DNA of 64,000 bases from Bombella dulcis (GTDB taxonomy: Bacteria > Pseudomonadota > Alphaproteobacteria > Acetobacterales > Acetobacteraceae). The translations under genes and the position numbers were made by a program. The DNA is taken from the NCBI RefSeq assembly GCF_026385505.1, contig NZ_JANIDV010000001.1, positions 1-64,000 on the forward strand, read 5' to 3'. Positions 14,829 through 22,264 of the stretch are shown piece after piece (the stretch's first letter is position 1; each line of letters begins with the position of its first letter). A model generated the notes under the pieces. That model did not search any database, had not been told where the DNA came from, and saw only the letters and a program-made list of their open reading frames with translations.

Positions 14829-15965
14829 ATGACCATCCGACACACGCTGAACAGTCTGAAAACCCGTGCCGGGGCACGGCATTACGTGAAGACGGCTCTT
14901 TCCGCCCTCAGGGTACTGCCGGTCGGTGCCGGGCTGATGGCAGCCCAGCCAGCCTCTGCTGAGGGCGGGCAGGCCGTGGCGGAGCTGCCCCGTGTCCTCA
15001 TTCTGGCAACGGGCGGGACGATTGCCGGGAAGGCGGACCCACGTTCTGCCATCGGGTATGATGCCGGGTCGGCCAAGGGGCAGCAGCTGGTGGAGGCCGT
15101 GCCCGGTCTGGACAGGCTGGCTCATCTCCAGGTGGAGCAGCTTTCCAACATTCCGTCGCAGGACATGAATCACAAGGTCTGGTTTCGTCTGGTTGACCGG
15201 ATCAATGCGGCTTTTGCCCGCCACGAGGCGGATGCGGTGGTCATCACGCACGGGACGGACACGATGGAAGAAACGGCCTTCTTTCTCGGTACCGTCCTGC
15301 ATCATGAACAGCCCGTAATCATGACAGGTTCCATGCGTCCGGGGTCAGCCATCAGTGCGGATGGACCGGCCAATATTTATGAAGCCGTCAAGGTGGCGGC
15401 GCATCCGCAGTCCAGAGGGCGGGGGGTGCTGGTGGTGCTGAATGACACTATCCATGCGGCGCACTGGGTCAGTAAGGCGGATACGACGGCATTGCAGACT
15501 TTCGTGTCCCGCAATGCGGGGCCGGTGGGGATCGTGGACCCTGCTGCCGTGCGTTTCTATGGTCCGGCCCGTGCCCGTCTGTCCCTTCCACTGGCACCTG
15601 ATGCGGAGCTTCCGCCCGTGGATGTGATCTATGCCCATGCGGACATGGATGGTCGCCAGATTGACGACGCCATCCGGGCCGGTGTGAAGGGGCTTGTCAT
15701 TGCAGGGATGGGGGATGGCAATGTGTCCGCCCCGGCCATGCAGGCACTGGATCGGGCTGTGAAGGCCGGGCTGGTGGTCGTGCGGTCCAGCCATGTCGGG
15801 GATGGCTTCGTGAACCGCAATGTGGAAGTGGATGATGACGCCCATCACTTTGTGGCGTCCTATGACCTGAACCCGCAGAAGGCCCGTCTGCTGCTCCAGA
15901 TTCTTCTGGCCGGTGGCGTGCAGGATGTGGCCGCCGTGCAGCAGGCTTTTGCGTTCGGTTACTGA
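14829..15965 (+). CDS. ansB: Exported L-asparaginase (type II)
   Basis: 378 residues from the ATG at 14829. A signal peptide spans about residues 1-45, ending near PASAEGG. The two asparaginase signatures are clear: LILATGGTIAGKA with the nucleophilic Thr, and VVITHGTDTMEETAFF with the second catalytic Thr-Asp. The enzyme would hydrolyse asparagine to aspartate and ammonia in the periplasm. It starts 15 bases after the AspT-type transporter, making a probable scavenging operon. Confidence 0.9.
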   Translation: MTIRHTLNSLKTRAGARHYVKTALSALRVLPVGAGLMAAQPASAEGGQAVAELPRVLILATGGTIAGKADPRSAIGYDAGSAKGQQLVEAVPGLDRLAHLQVEQLSNIPSQDMNHKVWFRLVDRINAAFARHEADAVVITHGTDTMEETAFFLGTVLHHEQPVIMTGSMRPGSAISADGPANIYEAVKVAAHPQSRGRGVLVVLNDTIHAAHWVSKADTTALQTFVSRNAGPVGIVDPAAVRFYGPARARLSLPLAPDAELPPVDVIYAHADMDGRQIDDAIRAGVKGLVIAGMGDGNVSAPAMQALDRAVKAGLVVVRSSHVGDGFVNRNVEVDDDAHHFVASYDLNPQKARLLLQILLAGGVQDVAAVQQAFAFGY

Positions 15966-16003
15966 GCGCAGCATCATGGCAGGTTGAGGGAAGGAACGGA
16001 CTT

Positions 16004-17236
16004 ATGGGCAAAGTGATTTTAGGCACGAGGACGGGGCGTGGCAGCCCGTCTCTGGCCCGTCTTTCCCGGCGTGGTCTGCTGGGTGGCCTGGCCGGGCTGG
16101 CCGTCTCGCCCCTGGCGGGGCGGGCAGTTGGGTCCATTGCGTCTTCTCCCAGCGTGATGTCCACGCCGCCCCGTACATGGGGAGGGGATGATACGCCGGT
16201 CAATCTGCCAGACCCGGATGTTCTGGCACTGGACCCGTCCTTCGGGCTGGTGAATTACGGGAACTCTCCCCTGCGGAAGCTGTGGCAGGGGACGGGCTGG
16301 CTGGAAGGTCCGGCCTGGTGCACGGTCGGGCGGTTCCTGCTGCTGAGCGATACGATCACAAGCCGCCAGTATCGCTATGATCCGGAAGATGGACCGCAGG
16401 GACATATGAGCCTCTACCGGCGGGAGAGCTTCAATGCTAATGGCAACACGTTCGATGCAGAAGGGCGGCTGGTCACCTGCGAGCACGGGATGCGCCGGGT
16501 GATCCGCTGGGAGCATGATGGCAGCGTGACCGTACTGGCGGACCGGTACCGAGGCAGGACGTTCAATTCTCCCAATGATGTCGTGGTGGCTCCTGATGGC
16601 AGCATCTGGTTCACCGATCCCGCTTACGGTGATGGCGTGGCGGAAGGTCATCCTGATGTGGATGGCCCTGCCAATCCACAGCGTCATCTTGACCCGTATC
16701 TGGATGCAGAGCTGACGGCCCAGTATGGCGGGCTGCGGCGGCAGGAAGACCATACCTTCCGGGTGGATGGCAGGACCGGGAAGGTCGAGGCCATGCTGTC
16801 GCAGCATGATGTGGCCGGGCCAAACGGACTGTGTTTCTCTCCGGACGGGACAAAGCTTTATGTCGTGTCGTCCGCACCGGCTCCCGGCTCACAGCCGCCC
16901 CTGCCGGATCATGCCATTCATGTGTTTGACATGAAGCAGGGGCGGCCGATCAATGGCCGTCTTTTCACGGATTTCACATTGGCCGGACGGGCCATGCGCC
17001 CTGATGGCATCCGTGCCGATGTGGAAGGCAATCTCTGGTGTGGGGCCTGGGGGCCACTGGGGCTGTGTGGCGTGTTTGTCTATAACCCGCACGGCCAGAT
17101 GATTGGCCGCATCCGGCTTCCCGTTGGCTGCTCGAACCTCACCTTTGGCGGGCCAAAACGGAACGTTCTCTATATGTGCTGTGGCACGGCCCTCTTCAGC
17201 CTCATCACCGCCACGCAGGGCGCAGGCCATAGCTGA
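16004..17236 (+). CDS. Tat-exported SMP-30/gluconolactonase-family hydrolase
   Basis: 410 residues. A twin-arginine signal is visible (LSRRGLLGGLAGLAVSPLAG). The six-bladed propeller repeats follow: LEGPAW, NSPNDVVVAPDGSIWFTDPA with metal-site Asn/Asp, GPNGLCFSPDGTKLYV and RPDGIRADVEGNLWCGAWG. Family members open sugar lactones. In a bacterium that oxidises sugars in the periplasm, an exported gluconolactonase would hydrolyse the products of membrane dehydrogenases. It lies 38 bases after ansB and may share its transcript. Confidence 0.85.
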   Translation: MGKVILGTRTGRGSPSLARLSRRGLLGGLAGLAVSPLAGRAVGSIASSPSVMSTPPRTWGGDDTPVNLPDPDVLALDPSFGLVNYGNSPLRKLWQGTGWLEGPAWCTVGRFLLLSDTITSRQYRYDPEDGPQGHMSLYRRESFNANGNTFDAEGRLVTCEHGMRRVIRWEHDGSVTVLADRYRGRTFNSPNDVVVAPDGSIWFTDPAYGDGVAEGHPDVDGPANPQRHLDPYLDAELTAQYGGLRRQEDHTFRVDGRTGKVEAMLSQHDVAGPNGLCFSPDGTKLYVVSSAPAPGSQPPLPDHAIHVFDMKQGRPINGRLFTDFTLAGRAMRPDGIRADVEGNLWCGAWGPLGLCGVFVYNPHGQMIGRIRLPVGCSNLTFGGPKRNVLYMCCGTALFSLITATQGAGHS

Positions 17237-17324
17237 GGGTTTGCTCCGGGGTTACCCACAGTTCCGGCGGATGGAATGGTGGAGGAATCGGGGAGCGTGG
17301 TGTGAACCGTGGGTATGGAGTTTC

Positions 17325-18098
17325 ATGAGGGTGGCGGTGTCGAGGAAGAGTGGTTTCTGGCAGGGTTTTAAAAGTGAGAAGTCCTTCAGGTTGGCGTTGG
17401 CCGGCTCCCGTGTTGGGATAGGGTTTGGTGTGGCGTTTTTGATTGCCTGTCTTGGAAGTTATCCAACATATAATGTGTTGGAAGTCGATAGTAACAAAAA
17501 TAGTTTGGCATGTACTTTGGCTTCGGTAGCGCATCATGCTTATTTGTGGACCTTTCTTTATATCATAATAGGAGTATCACTTTCGTTATTATCTTTTTTG
17601 TTTTTAATTTCTGAAGAAAAATCTTTAGAGAAAGAAAGCCGTTCCATCATGCAATCAGTAGGTTGTATGATTTTGGATACACTTTTTCCGTGTTCAGCGT
17701 CTTCCAGTAGGAAGAAAAATAGAGTTTATGGTTACTCTCTAAAGCCATTTATTGTTTTTATGTTGGATGCTTTCCTGTTCCGATCAAAATGTTTCAGGAA
17801 TTCTTTTAACAGGAAATATATTTCTATTTTTCGTTCGTCATCTCCTTTTCTTGTGGAGTCATTATTCTCTTTTTTTGGTAAGAAATTGGATCTATTTGAT
17901 AGGAAATATTATTCTGTCTCATGGGTAGCTGTATTTTGTGCATATGTTTTCCTTTGTGCTTCAGTTTTTTCCTATGGCTATGCGGTGAAAGAAATGGCCT
18001 CGTTTATGGGGGGTAGTTCTCAGCCTGCGCTTACGGCTATGGCAAAGCCATTGGACGGTTATATATGCCCTCCTCCAGAGCCGAAAAAATCTCATTGA
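17325..18098 (+). CDS. AT-rich membrane protein, function unknown
   Basis: Start at 17325 (MRVAVSRKSGFWQGFKSEKS), chosen for the TGGAG site upstream; an ATG at 17271 is possible. The product is 257 residues with about three membrane segments: IGFGVAFLIACLGSYP, LWTFLYIIIGVSLSLLSFLF and VSWVAVFCAYVFLCASVF. Between the second and third is a basic, aromatic region of about 110 residues. A/T content is clearly higher than in the flanking genes, suggesting recent transfer. No family is recognised. Confidence 0.6.
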   Translation: MRVAVSRKSGFWQGFKSEKSFRLALAGSRVGIGFGVAFLIACLGSYPTYNVLEVDSNKNSLACTLASVAHHAYLWTFLYIIIGVSLSLLSFLFLISEEKSLEKESRSIMQSVGCMILDTLFPCSASSSRKKNRVYGYSLKPFIVFMLDAFLFRSKCFRNSFNRKYISIFRSSSPFLVESLFSFFGKKLDLFDRKYYSVSWVAVFCAYVFLCASVFSYGYAVKEMASFMGGSSQPALTAMAKPLDGYICPPPEPKKSH

Positions 18099-18126
18099 GA
18101 AGCAGAACGTTCCATTACTGAAGTTG

Positions 18127-18819
18127 TCATAGATAACCCGCCCGTTCCACCATCCCACCCGCATCCACCTCATAAACGAGCGGCGTCCCGGTCGGGATTT
18201 CCAGCGTCCGGGCTTCTTCCGGGTTGAGGTCGTTGAGATGGCCGATGAGGGCACGCATGACCGTTCCATGCGTGATGACAAGCAGGGACTGGCCTCGTTG
18301 CGGGCTGGGGAGCAGCGTTTCCTTCCAGTAGGGCAGAACTCGTTGCATGGTTGTGGCCAGACTTTCCGCACGGGGGAGATCAGCCCTGGGAATGGTGGCG
18401 TAACGTGAATCATTGCCGGGATAGTGGGGGCTATCCAGTTCCACTTCCGGTGGGGTGATGTCAAAGCCCCGACGCCATTGCTGTACCTGCTCCCGCCCGT
18501 AACGGGCGATGGTGTCGTCCCTGTTCAGTCCCTGTAATGCGCCGTAATGGCGTTCATTCAGCCGCCAGCTTCTGTATTCTGGCAGCCATGTCTGATCCAG
18601 CTCGTCCAGACAGTGATGAAGCGTGTGGATGGTCCGTCTGAGCATGGAGCAGTGGGCGGCATCAAAGCGGAAACCATGCGCCCGCATCAGCCGGCCTGCC
18701 CTGCGGGCTTCCTCATGGCCATCGGGAGACAGGTCCAGATCATTCCAGCCGGTGAACTGGTTGGCCTCATTGCCCAGACTCTGTCCGTGGCGCATCAGTA
18801 CCAGCCTTGTTTCCGCCAT
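18127..18819 (-). CDS. gpmA: 2,3-bisphosphoglycerate-dependent phosphoglycerate mutase
   Basis: 230 residues. The phospho-His motif is LVLMRHGQSLGN, followed by FTGWNDLDLS, RRTIHTLHHCLDELDQ, WRLNERHYGALQGLN with the catalytic Glu, and ITHGTVMRALIGH with the second His. It interconverts 3- and 2-phosphoglycerate in the cytoplasm. It is monocistronic and convergent with the AT-rich membrane gene. Confidence 0.93.
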   Translation of the reverse strand: MAETRLVLMRHGQSLGNEANQFTGWNDLDLSPDGHEEARRAGRLMRAHGFRFDAAHCSMLRRTIHTLHHCLDELDQTWLPEYRSWRLNERHYGALQGLNRDDTIARYGREQVQQWRRGFDITPPEVELDSPHYPGNDSRYATIPRADLPRAESLATTMQRVLPYWKETLLPSPQRGQSLLVITHGTVMRALIGHLNDLNPEEARTLEIPTGTPLVYEVDAGGMVERAGYL

Positions 18820-19002
18820 GATGGTTTCCTTTTAATGCTTCAGGGGCTTGCACCATTCATGTAGGCACTGTGAGACAGAATTGCAGGATATGCCGCTGCA
18901 AGAAAGGCGGCAGGCCCCTATTATGATGCATGGCATATGATACTTGTCAGGATGATGAATATACGTCATGCCTTGCAGGGTAATTATGGAAGGGGTCAGG
19001 TC

Positions 19003-19542
19003 ATGATTGACAGTCAGCAGAAGACGTTACTGAAGCAGGAAGGTAATGGTGGAATCATCATGGGGGCCTTGATTGTCCTCACGGGCGTTTTCATGGCGAT
19101 GGCCCCCGTCCTGACCGTGATCTCCCTGACGGCACTGGTGGCACTGGTGCTGCTGGTTGTGGGCGTGTGTACGCTGGTGGATGTGTTCCGCCGGGCAGGG
19201 ATGGAACGCAGGATGCTGGATGGCCTGCTGGGCGTGTTTTTTATCATCCTGTCTTTTCTGGTCTTTTTCAATCCTGTCGGGTCAGCGGTCGGGCTGGTGG
19301 TCTGGGTGACCGCATGGTTCATCGTACGTGGCGTGATGGAACTGGCCGGGATGGGGGCGTCCCCTTACGGGCGCAGCTTCATGGCTCTGGATGCCATCGT
19401 CAACATCGTGCTGGGTGTGACCCTGTTCTGCATGAATCCGATCATGGCGCAGGCAGCTCTGGGGTACTATGTGGCCATCAGCCTGATGTTCTGGGGGTTC
19501 TCGGTGATCCATCGCAGCATTCTGCTCAGAAACATGGGCTGA
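19003..19542 (+). CDS. HdeD/DUF308-family membrane protein
   Basis: Start at 19003 (MIDSQQKTLLKQEGNGGIIM), with a GGGGTCAGG site upstream. The 179-residue product has six regular membrane segments of the HdeD type, including GALIVLTGVFMAMAPVLTVI and VVWVTAWFIVRGVMELAG. HdeD of E. coli is linked to acid resistance at high cell density; that link is plausible in an acid-making bacterium but unproven here. A terminator follows. Confidence 0.8.
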   Translation: MIDSQQKTLLKQEGNGGIIMGALIVLTGVFMAMAPVLTVISLTALVALVLLVVGVCTLVDVFRRAGMERRMLDGLLGVFFIILSFLVFFNPVGSAVGLVVWVTAWFIVRGVMELAGMGASPYGRSFMALDAIVNIVLGVTLFCMNPIMAQAALGYYVAISLMFWGFSVIHRSILLRNMG

Positions 19543-19567
19543 AGTTCATTTTTTCTGGAAATTGAGG

Positions 19568-19597
19568 AAAACCCGGTCCTGTAAGGCCGGGTTTTTT
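19568..19597. terminator. Bidirectional terminator between hdeD-like gene and icd
   Basis: AAAACCCGG pairs with CCGGGTTTT, with T-runs in both directions. It separates two convergent genes. Confidence 0.8.
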
Positions 19598-19609
19598 CAT
19601 GGGTAAAGA

Positions 19610-20668
19610 TCAGGCAGTTTCCAGTGCCCTGATGAGGGCTGCCGTAAACTGGTCCGTCGTGGCCGTGCCACCAAGGTCGCCCGTGCGTGTGCCGTTCTGG
19701 AGAGTCCGGGTGATGGCATCACGCAGGCGTGTGGCCAGCGTCTCATGGCCCGTATGGTCCAGCATGAGCGCACTGGCGAGCAGCAGGGCGGTAGGGTTCG
19801 CTCTGTTCTGTCCGGCTATGTCGGGAGCGGACCCATGTACGGCCTCAAAGATGGCCATGTCGTTTCCGATATTGGCTCCCGGTGCCAGTCCCAGCCCGCC
19901 CGTCAGGCCGGATATCTGGTCGGAGAGGATGTCCCCGAAAAGATTCGTGGTGACGATCACGTCAAACTGTGCGGGGTTCAGGCAGAGCTGCATGGCGCAG
20001 GCATCAACGATGCGTTCGTCAAAAGCGATACGGTCTTCATAGCGGGCAGCCACTTTCCGGCCTGTTTCCAGAAACAGGCCGCTCATCAGCTTGAGGATGT
20101 TGGCTTTGTGGACGAGTGTCACCTTTCTGCGGCCATGCGCCAGGGCGTATTCAAAGGCATGGGTGACGATGCGTTCACATTCAGCCCGTGTCGTGTATCC
20201 GGCGGAGAGGGCCATGCCCTGCGGGTCATCCCCCTGGGGGATGTAATAATCACGGGCGGCGTAATAGCCTTCGATATTCTCCCGGATCAGCACGATATCC
20301 AGCCCGTCATAACGGCGTAAATCTTCCTGCGGAATGAGCGTGCGGGCCGGACGGATATTGGCGTAGAGATCGAATCTCTGCCGCAGCATGACATTGACGG
20401 ACCGAAATCCCGTGCCGCTGGGCGTGGCCAGTGGAGCCTTGAGGGCGAGGCGGGTGCGTTCCAGACTCCTGAGCGTGGCGTCCGGCAGGGGCGTGCCGTC
20501 TTCTTCCAGGGCGATGGCACCGGCTTTCTGCTCATCCCAGAGGAATGGTGCGCCGAGGGCGGCCAGAACGTCTTTTGTGGCCCGTGTGATTTCCGGGCCG
20601 ATTCCATCGCCGGGAATCAGGGTGACGGGTATGGGCTGCCCTGCTGTGGGGGATGTATGGGCCGACAT
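19610..20668 (-). CDS. icd: NAD-type isocitrate dehydrogenase
   Basis: Start at 20668 (MSAHTSPTAGQPIPVTLIPG), with GGGAGAG upstream. 352 residues of the beta-decarboxylating dehydrogenase family. Visible motifs are TPSGTGFRSVNVMLRQRFDL, VLIRENIEGYYAARD, VHKANILKLMSGLF and the metal/cofactor loops LFGDILSDQISGLTGGLGLA and HGSAPDIAGQNRANP. The Asp in HGSAPD marks NAD rather than NADP preference. Homoisocitrate or tartrate dehydrogenase are relatives, but gltA and acnA alongside favour isocitrate. It is divergent from gltA. Confidence 0.85.
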   Translation of the reverse strand: MSAHTSPTAGQPIPVTLIPGDGIGPEITRATKDVLAALGAPFLWDEQKAGAIALEEDGTPLPDATLRSLERTRLALKAPLATPSGTGFRSVNVMLRQRFDLYANIRPARTLIPQEDLRRYDGLDIVLIRENIEGYYAARDYYIPQGDDPQGMALSAGYTTRAECERIVTHAFEYALAHGRRKVTLVHKANILKLMSGLFLETGRKVAARYEDRIAFDERIVDACAMQLCLNPAQFDVIVTTNLFGDILSDQISGLTGGLGLAPGANIGNDMAIFEAVHGSAPDIAGQNRANPTALLLASALMLDHTGHETLATRLRDAITRTLQNGTRTGDLGGTATTDQFTAALIRALETA

Positions 20669-20761
20669 GAGAACTCTCCCTGAAAATGGGGCCTGATGCC
20701 CCGTTCCTGGCCGCAGCAGACAGGGAGTCTGTCTGCGTGAAATGGAAAGCTGATCATGTTT

Positions 20762-20859
20762 CATAACGATATGGCAAGGGTTCAGTCGGTAAACATGTTT
20801 TCATCAGGCAGGCTTCTTGCGGGTCGCAGGGATGTGTGCGTTACTCAAACATAACGATA
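20762..20859. promoter_or_regulatory. icd-gltA divergent region with repeated CATAACGATA
   Basis: The decamer CATAACGATA occurs at 20762-20771 and 20850-20859 in the 240-base divergent space, exactly 88 bases apart, and no coding role explains it. It may be a shared regulator site for both TCA promoters. Confidence 0.35.
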
Positions 20860-20908
20860 ACGGAATAAACTGGACCGTTCCGGTTTCTTTTCGCAGGGAG
20901 GTCGTATC

Positions 20909-22234
20909 ATGGGCATCGGGGAGACAGCAGCGGACAGGTGGGTACTTCGCAGGGCGAACGGAGCGCAGGATGTTCCTCTGGAGAGCATGAAGAGCCAGAT
21001 GGGGCCGGATGTGGTGGACATGCGGCACCTCTACCAGCAGGCAGGCGTGTTCTCTTATGACCCCGGCTTTGCCAATACGGCGTCCTGCCAGAGTGCCATC
21101 ACCTACATTGACGGTGAAGAGGGACTCCTGCTGCATCGTGGCTACCCGATCGAACAGCTCTGCGAAAAGGCAAGCTTTACGGATGTTGCCTGGCTGCTCT
21201 CGCATGGCGAACTGCCCGATGCCCGGCAGAAAGCCCGTTTCGAGCAGGGCCTGATGGCCGAAGCCCATCTCCATGAGCAGATACGCAATTTTTTCAATGG
21301 GTTCCGGCGGGATTCTCACCCCATGGCCATGCTCTGCGGGACGCTGGCCGGTCTTTCCAGCTTCTATGGCAATCAGGAAGCTGACCAGCGGCACCGTATC
21401 ACGCCGGAAGAGCGGGAGATGTCCACGCTGCGGCTGGTGGCCAAAATGCCAACCCTTGCGGCATGGGTCTATCGCTACAGCCGTGGTCTGCCGCTGATCT
21501 ACCCCCGTCCGGGACTGAGTTATGCAGAGAACTGCCTGCACATGCTTTTCTCCATGCCGGAAGCTCCGTGGCAGGTGAATCCCGTTCTGGCCCGTGCTTT
21601 TGACAGAATTCTGATCCTCCATGCCGATCACGGGCAGAACGTGTCCACCTCCACCGTGCGGACGGTCGGTTCCACGGGGGTTAATCCGTTTGCCTGCATT
21701 GCCGCAGGTGTGGCGGCTCTCTGGGGACCGGCACATGGCGGAGCGAATGAAGCCGTGCTGGACATGCTGGATGAGATCGGCACGGTGGACGGTATACCGG
21801 CCTTCATGGAGCGGGTACGGAACCGGGAGGACGGAACGAGGCTGATGGGCTTCGGGCACCGTGTCTACAAGAAGCTGGACCCGCGGGCCGGGCTGATGCG
21901 GCGCATCTGCCATGAGGTTCTGGCCGAGCTGGGCATGGACCATGACCCCCGCCTTGAACTGGCCCTGAGGCTGGAAGAAACGGCCCTGAATGATGAGTAT
22001 TTCATCTCCCGGCGGCTTTATCCCAATGTGGATTTCTATTCCGGCATCATTCTGCGGGCGATGGGGATTCCGTCTTCCATGTTCACGGTCTTCTTTGCGG
22101 TGGCCCGCACGGCAGGCTGGGTCGCCCAGTGGAAGGAAATGCTGGAGAGCCGACCCGGCATCAGCCGTCCCCGTGCCCTGTATGTAGGGCAGACCAGACG
22201 GGATGTTCCGTCTTCTTATGGCGCAGAGAACTAA
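20909..22234 (+). CDS. gltA: Citrate synthase (type II)
   Basis: 441 residues, preceded by GGGAGGT. The active-site elements are all present: LILHADHGQNVSTSTVR, GPAHGGANEAVLDML, FGHRVYKKLDPRA and the Asp of NVDFYSGI. It condenses acetyl-CoA with oxaloacetate. acnA follows after 30 bases, so the first two TCA steps are co-transcribed. Confidence 0.95.
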   Translation: MGIGETAADRWVLRRANGAQDVPLESMKSQMGPDVVDMRHLYQQAGVFSYDPGFANTASCQSAITYIDGEEGLLLHRGYPIEQLCEKASFTDVAWLLSHGELPDARQKARFEQGLMAEAHLHEQIRNFFNGFRRDSHPMAMLCGTLAGLSSFYGNQEADQRHRITPEEREMSTLRLVAKMPTLAAWVYRYSRGLPLIYPRPGLSYAENCLHMLFSMPEAPWQVNPVLARAFDRILILHADHGQNVSTSTVRTVGSTGVNPFACIAAGVAALWGPAHGGANEAVLDMLDEIGTVDGIPAFMERVRNREDGTRLMGFGHRVYKKLDPRAGLMRRICHEVLAELGMDHDPRLELALRLEETALNDEYFISRRLYPNVDFYSGIILRAMGIPSSMFTVFFAVARTAGWVAQWKEMLESRPGISRPRALYVGQTRRDVPSSYGAEN

Positions 22235-22264
22235 CGGAAAGACGCAGGAGAGCGGGAGCCTATC

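Noticed and set aside
13776-15305. Long minus-strand frame opposite the AspT-type gene and ansB
   Set aside because: Mirror of GC-rich genes; no ribosome site or recognisable domain.
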